Shown: positions 1 through 7,176, counted from the first letter of the stretch. The stretch: 28,666 nt of DNA from JBOGJI01 sp050747865 (GCA_050747865.1 JBOGJI010000258.1:1-28666); one strand, 5' to 3'. Notes: generated by a model from the sequence alone, not told the origin. Translations and numbers: made by a program.

Positions 1-48
1 GGCTACTCCCTGCCGCGCGCGCGTGAGGAGCTGGAGCGCGATGGATGA
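1..48 (+). CDS. possible 3' end of a gene entering from the left
   Basis: The plus frame is open from base 1 to a TGA at 46-48 and would encode a 15-residue charged tail ending in EELERDG. A 9-bp hairpin follows 8 bp later, which fits the end of a gene. Nothing identifies the product, and such a short open stretch is expected by chance in GC-rich DNA. Confidence 0.25.
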   Translation, partial: GYSLPRAREELERDG

Positions 49-56
49 ACGACGGA

Positions 57-83
57 CAGCCCCGGCCGGTCGATCCGGGGCTG
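57..83 (+). terminator. hairpin after the possible leftmost gene end
   Basis: A perfect 9-bp GC-rich stem (57-65 with 75-83) closes a 9-nt loop. No T-run follows directly, so it is at best an atypical terminator. Confidence 0.3.
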
Positions 84-440
84 CTCGTCACGGCGTTTTC
101 GCGGCTCGTGGGGGCGCGAAATATCGCGCGACGTTGGCGTCTGAGCCCTTCGGGTGACCTGGCCTAGGTCCCTTGTACCCCCACATATCGCGGGGCGCTC
201 CTGGGGCCAGCGGTGGCCCATCGCCGCCACTTGAGAGCCGGTCAGCGGGAGCTGGCTGGTGGCGGTGGCGCACCGCGCTGGCGTGCGAGGTGACGCCGGA
301 AACCTGGGGACAGCGCCGACCCTAGGTCTGGTCGCACCGTCCCTGCCACTTTCCCTATTCTTTCCCTGTCACGGCGGAAACGTCGGAATTCTCGGAATCT
401 ACGGGCGGGTTCTAAGCTCTTCGCCGGCACCGACTTACGC
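84..440. other. gene-poor stretch with no supported gene
   Basis: No convincing coding sequence is seen on either strand: the open frames here are short, arginine/proline-rich shadows without ribosome binding sites. The stretch has scattered small repeats. CTAGGTC occurs twice, near 164 and 323. A GCGCGA/TCGCGC inverted repeat lies near 115. A purine/pyrimidine-rich block lies at about 345-395. The composition is less GC-biased than the flanks. It could be decayed mobile or intergenic DNA, but no element end could be proven. Confidence 0.4.
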
Positions 441-444
441 GAAA

Positions 445-478
445 AGGCCCGTCCCGCTTGAAGTTGCGAAACGGGCCT
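445..478 (-). terminator. Rho-independent terminator after the tRNA-Gln remnant and spoVG
   Basis: A 13-bp stem (445-457 with 466-478, two G-U pairs when read as minus-strand RNA) closes an 8-nt loop. On the minus strand it is followed by four T residues. It starts only one or two bases after the tRNA-like sequence, where the anticodon-arm 3' strand, T arm and acceptor 3' strand should be. It would end transcription from the leftward spoVG operon. Confidence 0.75.
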
Positions 479-479
479 A

Positions 480-523
480 GATGCGATCCAAAGTCCGGTG
501 CCTTACCGCTTGGCTACGCCCCA
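480..523 (-). pseudogene. tRNA-Gln(UUG) 5' half, 3' half missing
   Basis: Read leftward from 523, the sequence matches the canonical bacterial tRNA-Gln 5' half. It has acceptor 5' strand TGGGGCG, TA, D arm GCC..GGC with AAGCGGTAA loop, anticodon 5' stem CCGGA, and anticodon loop CTTTGGA with anticodon TTG. After the loop only TC GCATC follows, so the anticodon stem cannot close. There is no TTCGAAT T loop and no 3' acceptor strand, and a terminator hairpin follows at once. The tRNA lies downstream of ispE/spoVG, a place where tRNA-Gln commonly occurs in bacteria. It cannot be a working tRNA as it stands. It is either a relic of a deletion or integration event or a retained non-coding transcript end. 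Confidence 0.7.
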
Positions 524-551
524 TCCCGCCCACCCTGCCTCCCCGGGGGGT

Positions 552-599
552 CAGGGGTCAGAGGTCAGACTCGTCCTGGCCCCTGACCTCTGACCCCTG
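552..599. repeat. GGGGTCAG-type inverted repeat
   Basis: A perfect 17-bp inverted repeat (552-568 with 583-599) separated by 14 bp, built from units such as GGGGTCAGAGGTCAG and their complement. It sits 13 bp after the spoVG stop, between spoVG and the tRNA remnant. Related CCCCTGA runs occur at 7177-7197 and 13153-13184. It could form a strong hairpin in either transcript. Confidence 0.75.
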
Positions 600-612
600 G
601 GCGGACGGGGGC

Positions 613-1128
613 TCAGGCGGTCCAGAAGGACTCGCTCGAGAACTTCTCCGTCACCTCGTCGAGCGTCTTCTCCTCGTTCGTGTCGATCTCGAGGCCGTCT
701 CCCGCCGCGGGCGACGCCTCGGCGACCGGCATCGCCTCCTCCTCCACCTCCGGCGTCGCCGCCGCCGCCGCGGGAGCGGCCACATTCTCGATCGCCGGCT
801 CGGCGTCGCCGGACGGCCCGGCGCCGGCCGCCGCTACCGCATCTCCTCCGCGCTCCGGCTGCGCCGCGTCCTCCTCGCCCACGACCTGCCGGTACTCGAC
901 CAGGATGCGCTCCTGGATGCGGCCCCGGGTCTCGTTGTTGAGCGGGTGGGCGACGTCCTTGTAGTCGCCGTTCTTCTTCTTGCGGCTGGGCATGCTGATG
1001 AACAGGCCGTCGCGCCCGTTGATGATCTTGATGTCGTTGACCATGAAGCACCGATCGAAGACGATCGACACGAACGCTTTGAGCTTCTCCTCCTGGACCG
1101 GGAATACCTTGACCTCGGTGATCTCCAT
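613..1128 (-). CDS. spoVG: SpoVG-family RNA/DNA-binding regulator with long acidic tail
   Basis: The 171-aa product begins MEITEVKVFPV and carries the hallmark SpoVG core at about residues 1-85 (LKAFVSIVFD, FMVNDIKII, GLFISMPSRK, DVAHPLNNETR). SpoVG proteins are small site-specific nucleic-acid-binding regulators, known from sporulation and cell-division control in Firmicutes but also found in non-sporulating phyla. The family is usually 85-110 aa; here residues about 86-171 add a low-complexity tail rich in Glu, Ala, Pro and Gly. AGGGG lies 7 nt before the ATG. It begins 12 bp after the ispE stop and is the last protein gene of the leftward operon. Confidence 0.93.
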   Translation of the reverse strand: MEITEVKVFPVQEEKLKAFVSIVFDRCFMVNDIKIINGRDGLFISMPSRKKKNGDYKDVAHPLNNETRGRIQERILVEYRQVVGEEDAAQPERGGDAVAAAGAGPSGDAEPAIENVAAPAAAAATPEVEEEAMPVAEASPAAGDGLEIDTNEEKTLDEVTEKFSSESFWTA

Positions 1129-1140
1129 GGCATGGCCCCT

Positions 1141-2088
1141 CTAGGTTGCGCCGGCAGGGTCCCGCCGTACCATGTGCGGGAGTCCCTCCAACGGGTCGAT
1201 GATCCTGCTCGCAAGATACGACTGCCGCGACAGCGTACGACTACACACGATCCGGCTGCCGGCCGGCAGCCGCCGACGCAACGCCCCGATGTCCACCGGG
1301 GCGCGAAAGAACGCGTACAGAGTAGCTCCGCTGCCCGAGAGGCGCACCGGCGCCCCGCCCGCTTCGATCAGCACAGCCCGCGCCTCCCGGATCTCCGGGT
1401 AGTGGCTGAGCACCCCCTCCTCGAGATCGTTGTGCGCCTCCAGACGGTCGGCGCTGGCCCTCGTACCGGCCTCCACGAGCCGCATAATGCTAGAGGGCGT
1501 CTCACGCGGTGTCAAATGGTTGCCATATGGGGCGTCCAGACGCGCGAAGACATCGGCCGTCGACACCGCGACCGGCGGCGTCACCAGCCACACCTCCTGC
1601 TCCGCGAGATCTGACAGCGGCTGGATGTGATCTCCCCGGCCGGTGCCCCACGCCGTCCCTCCATGGAGGAAATACGGGACGTCGGCGCCCAGCTCGGCGG
1701 CGATGCCCAAAAGCTCGGCCGCGGACGCCGGGCCGCCGAGCAGCCGGTCGAGGGCCCACAGCGTGGTCGCTGCGTTGCTGCTGCCGCCGCCGAGCCCGGA
1801 GCCCAGCGGAATGCCCTTCCACAGCCGGATCCGCGCTCCGCGGTCGGGGGCGAAGCGTGCCTGCAGCGCGCTCGCGGCGCGGACGGCGAGATTGGTCCTG
1901 TCCTCCGGCGCCTCACCCTCGACGACCTCCACGGCGTACCCCTGGGTCGTCAGCTCCACCTCGAGAACATCGTGCAGCTCCACCGACTGGAACAGCGTGC
2001 TGAGCTCGTGGTAGCCGTCGGCCCGGCGGCCCAGGACCTCCAGGTGCAGGTTGATCTTGGCGAAGCTACGACACCGCAAGCTGCTCAC
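1141..2088 (-). CDS. ispE: 4-diphosphocytidyl-2-C-methyl-D-erythritol kinase
   Basis: This GHMP kinase phosphorylates CDP-methylerythritol in the MEP pathway to isoprenoid precursors, in the cytoplasm. The 315-aa protein has the N-terminal AKINLHLEV motif (Lys11), the glycine-rich ATP loop GSGLGGGSSNAA at about 96-107, and GADVPYF with the catalytic Asp136, all as expected. A GTG start at 2086-2088 is chosen because KINL lies close to the N-terminus in the family and GGAGA lies about 10 nt upstream. It overlaps the end of the LolB-like gene by 23 bp, so the two are translationally linked. The lolB-ispE order resembles that in gammaproteobacteria. Confidence 0.95.
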   Translation of the reverse strand: MSSLRCRSFAKINLHLEVLGRRADGYHELSTLFQSVELHDVLEVELTTQGYAVEVVEGEAPEDRTNLAVRAASALQARFAPDRGARIRLWKGIPLGSGLGGGSSNAATTLWALDRLLGGPASAAELLGIAAELGADVPYFLHGGTAWGTGRGDHIQPLSDLAEQEVWLVTPPVAVSTADVFARLDAPYGNHLTPRETPSSIMRLVEAGTRASADRLEAHNDLEEGVLSHYPEIREARAVLIEAGGAPVRLSGSGATLYAFFRAPVDIGALRRRLPAGSRIVCSRTLSRQSYLASRIIDPLEGLPHMVRRDPAGAT

Positions 2089-2776
2089 AGCTGGTCTCCC
2101 GGGCGCTCGGCGGCGGAGCGGCGGACGGCGGTGGAGCCTCCATCGCCTCGCGCACCCGCTCGCGCCAGCGCAGTTGCTCGCCGCGCGCGCTCGACAGCAC
2201 CCCCCCGCCCTCCTCGCGCCGCCACCAGACCCCGGGGCGCGCCTGCCGCCAGAAGCCCCACTGCTCCAACCTCCCCTCCCGCCACTCGAAGCGCCAGCGC
2301 CCCTCGGGCGTAACGGTCTCGACGGTGCCGGCGCGCAATCCCGCGATCGGCGGCTCCCCGAGCAACACGCGCGGCAGGCGGCGCAGGGTGAGGTCGCCCC
2401 AGCCGGTGACCGCGAGCACGGCTCCCGGCGTCAGCCGGCAATAGCGGTCGGCATCCGACTCCGCCAGCCAGGCGCCGTCCGCCGTCGACCTCACGGACCA
2501 GCGCACCCGGCCCAGCGGATCGCGCAGCTCGAGCAGAAAGTCCTCCTCCGCCCACAGCCGCAGGGTCAATCTGCCGGATCCTCCCCTGCGCGGCCCGGCG
2601 TACTCGATGCGGAAGAGCGCCTGCAGCGGCGCCTCCAGGTCCGGCGCCGGTGCCGCCGGGCGCATCGTGCGACACCCCGCCACCGGGACGAGCGCGGCGA
2701 GCATCCCCACAGCGAGGATCACCTGGCGAGCAAAAAAGAGGCCGGGCGTCGACCTCCGCCGGAAGCGGCAGCTCAC
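2066..2776 (-). CDS. LolB-like outer-membrane lipoprotein
   Basis: The 236-aa product has an arginine-rich N-terminus, a hydrophobic segment (about 17-33) and a lipobox ending VAGC with Cys35, so it is a predicted lipoprotein. The body is rich in tryptophan and short beta-strand-like segments (ALFRIEY, GRLTLRLW, FLLELRDPLGR), consistent with the LolA/LolB/DUF4292 half-barrel fold that carries lipoproteins. Its place directly before ispE supports a LolB role. The C-terminus is Pro/Ala/Ser-rich. The GTG start overlaps the TPR gene stop (GTGA at 2773-2776). Family assignment rests on pattern and context, not on a diagnostic motif. Confidence 0.6.
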   Translation of the reverse strand: MSCRFRRRSTPGLFFARQVILAVGMLAALVPVAGCRTMRPAAPAPDLEAPLQALFRIEYAGPRRGGSGRLTLRLWAEEDFLLELRDPLGRVRWSVRSTADGAWLAESDADRYCRLTPGAVLAVTGWGDLTLRRLPRVLLGEPPIAGLRAGTVETVTPEGRWRFEWREGRLEQWGFWRQARPGVWWRREEGGGVLSSARGEQLRWRERVREAMEAPPPSAAPPPSARETSCEQLAVS

Positions 2777-4701
2777 AGCCCCTGGGGCAGCGCCGCCAGC
2801 TTGCGCTCCAGGGCCGCGACGTTCTCTGCCTCGCCCTCGCCTTCCACCTCGAGAGCCCTCTGGTAAGCGCGGCGGGCGGCCGGATGGTCACCGCGCTGGC
2901 GGTACAGATCTCCGAGGTGCTCGAGGATCGTCGCGTCGCCGGGAAGCAGGCGCGCCGCTCTCTCGAGATACTTCTGGGCCTCGTCCAGGAGCCCGAGCTG
3001 GAAGCACGCCCACCCGAGCGAGTCGACATACGCGCCATTGTCCGGCTCTTGGCGGACCGCCTTGGCGGTCATCCGTCGCGCCTCCTCGAGGTCGCGCCGT
3101 TCCTCCGCCAGCATGTAGCCGAGGAAGTTGAGGGCATCCGCGTGGTCGGCTTCCACGCCAAGGAGCTGGCGGAGAGTCCGCTCGGCGTCGGCCTTGCGGT
3201 CCGCCTCTTGGTAGGCGACGGCCAGCAGATAGAGCTCCTCCACGCCCAAAGGGCGAGCGCTCGCGGCGCGCTCGAGCGGCGGGATGGCGCGGGACGCCTC
3301 CTCCCACCGGAGATAGAGGCGGCCGACCTGCAGCTGGCGCTCGGGATCCGCCGCCCGCTCGAGTCCGGCGAGTAGCTCCCTCGCCTCCTCCACACGCCCG
3401 GCGCTCTCGAGGGTCTCCACCTCCGCCACCTCGCGGATCGAGCTCGGCAACGGCAAGTCGCCGGTGCGCAGGAGCTGCAGGGCTTGCTCGTTGCGCTGCG
3501 ACTCCCGCAGCCCGACCAGGAGAAACAGCGCAGCCTGCTGCCGGTAGTCCTCCGGCACCTCGTTCAGGCGCCCGTGGAGCGCGCGCACGACCTCCTCCCA
3601 GGCTTCAATGCGCGCGAGCAACTCCAAGCGCACCATCTCCAGGGTGGCCGCTGTTTCCGTCTCCCCGTCGCGACGCAGTGCCGCCGTCGTCTCGGCAAGG
3701 ATTTGCGCGCCCTCGTCGCCGCGTTCCAGCCGTTCCAAGACCCGCGACAGCTCCACCGCCGGTCCCGGTCGCAGTGACTCGTCGCTGAGGAGCGAGCGCA
3801 GCAACCGCTCGGCTTCCGCGTTTTCGCCGAGCGCGGAAATCACCTCGGCATAGAGGAACTCCTCGTTGCGGCTCGCCGCGCCCTCGTCCACCAGCTTGCG
3901 CAGGGAATCTCGCGCCGCCTCGACGTCGCCGCTGGCGACCAGGGCGTAGGCCAGCCGGCGTTGCACCTCCTCCACCTCGCGTTGCCCCGCCGGCGCCCCC
4001 GCAAGGGTCGCCGCCGCCGCCGCCATGTTTCCGGCTTCCTGCTGGAGCTGCGCCAGCGTCAAGCGGCTCTGCAGGTCGGCCGGATCCCGCTCCAGCGCGC
4101 CGCGCAGGCGGTCCGTGGCCTCCGCCGTCTTGCCGCCGCGGATCAGCGCCTCGGCCAGCATCGCGGTCACGAACCGGTTCCCCGGCAGGCGCTCGTCCAG
4201 ATCGCGCAGGATCTCCGCCGCCCGTCCGGGTTCCGGTTGCTGCAGGTAGAGCTGGGCGAGCGAGATCATCGCCCGTGGATCGGGGTCGGGCATGCGGCTC
4301 AGAGCCTCCAGCGCCGACTGGGCGGCCGCCATCGAACGGAAGGACCCGGCGCTCTCGGCGAGATGGACCTCCGCCACCGCGGCGAGCACGTCGCGATCGC
4401 CCGGCGCCAGCTCGCGGGCGCGATCGACCTCCTCGATGGCGCGCGCCGGCTGTCCGACCCGCAGGAGCAGGCGCGCGTATTCGACCCGCAGCACCGGCTC
4501 GTCGGGCAGCCGCCGCAGCGCCACCGCCATGCGCTCGAGCGCCTGGCGGGGCCGCCCCTCTTCCGCCAGCACCTTGGCAAGGGCGAACTCGTACGCCGCG
4601 TCGACGTCTTGCGGTCGATTTCGCTGTGCCCCGGCGTCGGTCCCCCAAGCGCAGACGGCCACCGCGAGAACCGACGCGAAGATTCCGGCTCTGCTCATCA
4701 C
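2773..4701 (-). CDS. secreted tetratricopeptide-repeat protein
   Basis: The 642-aa product starts with a signal-peptide-like segment (about 1-26, ending DAGAQ) and is otherwise an almost continuous array of TPR-type helical pairs. Examples are ALERMAVALRRLPDEP, AIEEVDRARELAPGD and ARRAYQRALEVEGEGE. Such proteins are periplasmic scaffolds for protein-protein contacts; here it may serve outer-membrane biogenesis with the LolB-like protein it overlaps. The first codon is GTG (4699-4701) followed at once by ATG (4696-4698); either may be used. There is no Shine-Dalgarno sequence, and an extended -10 element ends only 6 nt upstream, so translation may be leaderless. Confidence 0.85.
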   Translation of the reverse strand: MMSRAGIFASVLAVAVCAWGTDAGAQRNRPQDVDAAYEFALAKVLAEEGRPRQALERMAVALRRLPDEPVLRVEYARLLLRVGQPARAIEEVDRARELAPGDRDVLAAVAEVHLAESAGSFRSMAAAQSALEALSRMPDPDPRAMISLAQLYLQQPEPGRAAEILRDLDERLPGNRFVTAMLAEALIRGGKTAEATDRLRGALERDPADLQSRLTLAQLQQEAGNMAAAAATLAGAPAGQREVEEVQRRLAYALVASGDVEAARDSLRKLVDEGAASRNEEFLYAEVISALGENAEAERLLRSLLSDESLRPGPAVELSRVLERLERGDEGAQILAETTAALRRDGETETAATLEMVRLELLARIEAWEEVVRALHGRLNEVPEDYRQQAALFLLVGLRESQRNEQALQLLRTGDLPLPSSIREVAEVETLESAGRVEEARELLAGLERAADPERQLQVGRLYLRWEEASRAIPPLERAASARPLGVEELYLLAVAYQEADRKADAERTLRQLLGVEADHADALNFLGYMLAEERRDLEEARRMTAKAVRQEPDNGAYVDSLGWACFQLGLLDEAQKYLERAARLLPGDATILEHLGDLYRQRGDHPAARRAYQRALEVEGEGEAENVAALERKLAALPQGL

Positions 4702-4707
4702 GGAATC

Positions 4708-4716
4708 AGGATATCA
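4708..4716 (-). promoter_or_regulatory. putative extended -10 promoter of the TPR-lolB-ispE-spoVG operon
   Basis: The minus strand reads TGATATCCT, an extended -10 (TGn + TATCCT). The expected transcription start, 7 nt downstream, falls on the GTG/ATG start at 4701/4698. No good -35 is seen. This would give a leaderless mRNA. Confidence 0.4.
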
Positions 4717-4822
4717 GCGGAACGGCGGCGCCGTGAGGGTGAACGCGGAGTTTTGTCGCTATACCGACCAAGAGAAGCGGCGCAGCGCACGTCCAACGCG
4801 CTCTGCGCCTCGCCGGTTGGAT

Positions 4823-4878
4823 GTCGAGGCGGCCGGGGCCAGCACGCCCGCCCATGTTCCGGTCCCGGCCGCCTCGAC
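4823..4878. repeat. 18-bp inverted repeat in the TPR/HU divergent region
   Basis: An 18-bp stem (4823-4840 with 4861-4878; one non-Watson-Crick position read as G-U) closes a 20-nt loop. It lies between the leftward TPR operon and the rightward HU gene, upstream of both mapped promoter candidates, so neither transcript is expected to contain it. It could be a protein-binding site, a REP-like element, or part of an unannotated small RNA. Confidence 0.6.
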
Positions 4879-4892
4879 CGTCTCATGCGAGG

Positions 4893-4915
4893 GGACACAC
4901 AAATTTTGGGTGTCC
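4893..4915. promoter_or_regulatory. palindrome just upstream of the HU -35 box
   Basis: GGACAC (4893-4898) and GTGTCC (4910-4915) form a 6-bp inverted repeat around an AT-rich centre, 9 bp before the -35 box of the HU promoter. The position suits an operator or activator site; no regulator is known. Confidence 0.35.
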
Positions 4916-4924
4916 GCTCGTTCG

Positions 4925-4953
4925 TTGACACTCCCCTACCCCGTTGCTAGACT
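4925..4953 (+). promoter_or_regulatory. sigma-70 promoter of the HU gene
   Basis: TTGACA (4925-4930), a 17-bp spacer, and TAGACT (4948-4953). This is the best housekeeping promoter in the window. The start is expected near 4960, about 16 nt before the ATG at 4976. Confidence 0.75.
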
Positions 4954-4975
4954 CCGCGCCGTTTCGAGATCCCCG

Positions 4976-5242
4976 ATGATCAAAGCGGACATCGTCGACC
5001 ACGTGGCGGACGCCGCGGACGTCCCCCGCAACGTCGCGGCGGAGGCGGTGGAGACGGTGATCGGGTCGCTGAAGCAGGCCTTGCTCGACGGACGGCGCAT
5101 CGAGCTGCGCGGCTTCGGCGTCTTCGAGGTGCGCAATCGCAAGCGGGGCATCGGCCGCAATCCCAAGACCGGCGTGGAGGTGGAGATCTCCCCCGGCAAG
5201 ACCGTCCGCTTCAAACCCGGCAAGCAGCTCCGCGAGCTGTAG
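4976..5242 (+). CDS. hup: HU/IHF-family nucleoid DNA-binding protein
   Basis: The 88-aa product has the full-length HU/IHF fold: an N-terminal helix pair (MIKADIVDHVADAADVP), the core strand RRIELRGFGVFEVRNRK, and the DNA-grasping arm with GRNPKTG followed by PGKTVRFKPGKQLRE. It bends and compacts DNA, acting in replication, recombination and transcription. The ATG at 4976 is supported by family length; frames open further upstream add unrelated residues and cross the promoter. It stands alone, with a strong promoter and hairpins after the stop. Confidence 0.93.
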   Translation: MIKADIVDHVADAADVPRNVAAEAVETVIGSLKQALLDGRRIELRGFGVFEVRNRKRGIGRNPKTGVEVEISPGKTVRFKPGKQLREL

Positions 5243-5245
5243 TAG

Positions 5246-5281
5246 CGGCCGAGCTTGTCTCGGCCGACACGACGTCGGCCG
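5246..5281 (+). promoter_or_regulatory. two mutually exclusive hairpins between HU and the M50 protease gene
   Basis: Three alternating arms are present: CGGCCGAG (5246-5253), CTCGGCCGAC (5259-5268) and GTCGGCCG (5274-5281). The middle arm can pair with the left arm (8 bp, 5-nt loop) or with the right arm (8 bp, 5-nt loop), but not both. No T-run follows. It may be a terminator or attenuator-like switch; function is unproven. Confidence 0.4.
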
Positions 5282-5324
5282 CTTCGATGGCGCCGAATCT
5301 GCCTCAACATTCACGGAACCTCTG

Positions 5325-6251
5325 GTGACGCGAGCGAACAGGTGGCGCTGGCCGCTCGCGGCGGTGCTCTTCCTCGCCACCTTCTTCACCACCACCACGT
5401 TGGGTGCCGGCTGGTACCTGTTCACCCGCGTCGAGGTGGTCACCGATCTGCTGCCCTGGCTCGGCCCCGAGACCGTGCGCCGCGTCTGGGGAGACCCGGC
5501 GCTACTGCGCCTCGGCCTCGCCTTCTCGCTGCCGACGCTCTGCATCCTGCTCTGTCACGAGATGGGGCACTGGCTGGCATGCCGGCGATACGGGCTGCCC
5601 GCGACGCCGCCGTTTTTCCTCCCCGCCCCGATCGGTCTCGGAACCCTCGGCGCCTTCATCCGCATCCGGGCGCCCCTGCGCATCCGTCGGGAGCTGTTCG
5701 ACATCGGCGTCGCCGGCCCCCTGGCGGGCTTCGCCGCCCTTCTCCCTTTCCTCCTCTACGGCGTGGCGCGATCTACACCGATGGCAGTCGCGCCGGTGCC
5801 ACCGAACGAAGCGATCTTCAAGCTCCTTCTGCCCGGAGGCTGTCTCGCGATCGAGCTGCTGACTCGCGCCTTCCACGGGCCGTTGCCCAGCGGCGTGATT
5901 CTCGAGCTACACCCGGCGGCCCTGGCCGCCTGGGTGGGGCTGCTCGTCACCGCGCTCAATCTGCTGCCCTTGGGCCAGCTCGACGGCGGCCACATCCTGT
6001 ACGCCGCCACTGGTCGGCTGCAGCGCTGGCTGGCACCGCCGCTGTGGGTCGCGCTCGCTATCGCCGGTTGGTTCTGGAAGGGCTGGTGGATCTGGTGTGT
6101 CGTCGTGCTGGTGATGGGGTTGGCGCACCCACCAGTGCGGGACGAACTGCCGCCGCTGGGACTCGGTCGCGTGACGCTGGCGTTGCTCGCAGCCGCCATC
6201 TTCGCGCTCTCGTTCATGCCCCTGCCGTTGACTGAGGTGCTGATCCGGTAG
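5325..6251 (+). CDS. M50-family (site-2-protease-like) intramembrane metalloprotease
   Basis: The 308-aa integral membrane protein has the zinc motif HEMGH (78-82), the following PPFFLPAP segment, FDIGVAGPLAGF (about 125-136), and the second metal/active-site motif N212..LDGGH (219-223). Several hydrophobic segments are spread along the chain (about 10-32, 64-78, 128-147, 205-217, and near the C-terminus). Site-2-type proteases cut membrane-embedded substrates such as anti-sigma factors. The GTG start at 5325 puts the first membrane segment close to the N-terminus. Its 3' end overlaps the convergent dtd gene by 38 bp. No PDZ domain is seen, so it is the compact type. Confidence 0.9.
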   Translation: MTRANRWRWPLAAVLFLATFFTTTTLGAGWYLFTRVEVVTDLLPWLGPETVRRVWGDPALLRLGLAFSLPTLCILLCHEMGHWLACRRYGLPATPPFFLPAPIGLGTLGAFIRIRAPLRIRRELFDIGVAGPLAGFAALLPFLLYGVARSTPMAVAPVPPNEAIFKLLLPGGCLAIELLTRAFHGPLPSGVILELHPAALAAWVGLLVTALNLLPLGQLDGGHILYAATGRLQRWLAPPLWVALAIAGWFWKGWWIWCVVVLVMGLAHPPVRDELPPLGLGRVTLALLAAAIFALSFMPLPLTEVLIR

Positions 6252-6690
6252 GGACAATCTCGAGCACGAAGGTCACCGGGCCGGCGTTGATCAGCTCGAC
6301 CTCCATGCGGGCGCCGAAGCGGCCGGTGGCCACCCCCACCCCCCGCGCGCGCAGGTCTTCGACCAGCCGCGCCACCAGCGGCTCGGCGAGCTCCGGAGGC
6401 GCCGCGGCGCCGAACGAGGGCCGCCGGCCGCGCGACAGGTCGGCGGCGAGGGTGAACTGGGAAACGACCAGGACCGCGCCCCCGGCGCCGGTCACATCGT
6501 GGTTCATCCGGCCGGCGTCATCCTCGAAGATGCGCAGCTCGACCAGGCGCTGCGCCGCGCGCGCCACCTCGTCCGCCCCGTCTCCGCGCTCGACGCCGAC
6601 CAGCGCCAGCAACCCCTTGCCGATGTCCCCGACGACCTCGCCGTCGACGCGCACGGCCGCGCGGTTGACCCGTTGCAAGACGATGCGCAC
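6214..6690 (-). CDS. dtd: D-aminoacyl-tRNA deacylase
   Basis: DTD hydrolyses D-amino acids (and glycine mis-charged on tRNA-Ala) from tRNA, a chirality proofreading step. The 158-aa product begins MRIVLQRVNRAAVRVDG and carries both family signatures: SQFTL (77-81) and NAGPVT (135-140, the Gly-cisPro-like motif contributing the active site in the dimer). A GTG start is used at 6688-6690. The roughly 12-residue tail after the last strand (PTGSAPQSTAGA) is the part that overlaps the protease gene, so the overlap may have arisen by stop-codon loss. Confidence 0.95.
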   Translation of the reverse strand: MRIVLQRVNRAAVRVDGEVVGDIGKGLLALVGVERGDGADEVARAAQRLVELRIFEDDAGRMNHDVTGAGGAVLVVSQFTLAADLSRGRRPSFGAAAPPELAEPLVARLVEDLRARGVGVATGRFGARMEVELINAGPVTFVLEIVPTGSAPQSTAGA

Positions 6691-6752
6691 AAAATCCGTC
6701 CTGTCTACACGAATGATAGCGTCGCGACCCGCGACAGAGGAGACCTCAGCCC

Positions 6753-7166
6753 ATGCTCAACAAAGTCTTGCTGATCGGCAATCTCGGACGCGACCCCGAA
6801 GTGCGGACGACGCCTTCCGGACAGCCCGTGGCCAACTTCACCCTGGCGACCAACCGCAAATGGCGTGATCGCGACGGGAACCTCCAGGAGCAGACCGAAT
6901 GGCACACCATCGTGTGCTGGGGGCGCCAGGCGGAGATCGCCGGCCAATACCTCACGAGGGGCAAACAGATCTATGTCGAGGGACGGCTTCAGACCCGCTC
7001 CTGGGACGACAAGAACTCGGGCGAGAAGCGGTACCGGACCGAGATCGTGTGCGACAACTTCCAGATGCTGGGCCGCAAGGGCGAGGAGCGCGAGACATCC
7101 CGTGAGGCGGCCGAGCCGCCGGACGACTACGGGATGGGTCCGGAAGACGACGACATCCCGTTCTGA
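6753..7166 (+). CDS. ssb: single-stranded DNA-binding protein
   Basis: The 137-aa product has an N-terminal OB fold (MLNKVLLIGNLGRDPEVR, NFTLATNRKW, TEWHTIVCWGRQAE, GKQIYVEGRLQTRSW) and a short linker. It ends with the acidic tip DDDIPF, which docks partner proteins of replication and repair. GGAGA lies 8-12 nt before the ATG. It is divergent from dtd across 62 bp and convergent with mutS, a repair partner. Confidence 0.96.
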   Translation: MLNKVLLIGNLGRDPEVRTTPSGQPVANFTLATNRKWRDRDGNLQEQTEWHTIVCWGRQAEIAGQYLTRGKQIYVEGRLQTRSWDDKNSGEKRYRTEIVCDNFQMLGRKGEERETSREAAEPPDDYGMGPEDDDIPF

Positions 7167-7176
7167 CGCCCCCTCG

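Noticed and set aside
259..480. 73-codon plus-strand frame in the gene-poor left stretch
   Set aside because: No ribosome site, no family features, and its end covers the terminator next to the tRNA remnant.
481..1614. Long arginine/leucine-rich plus-strand frame opposite spoVG and ispE
   Set aside because: It is antisense to two clearly conserved genes and has the Arg/Leu-rich composition of a shadow frame in GC-rich DNA.
4292..4975. Upstream extension of the HU reading frame
   Set aside because: It runs antisense through the TPR gene and across the HU promoter; HU is full length from 4976.
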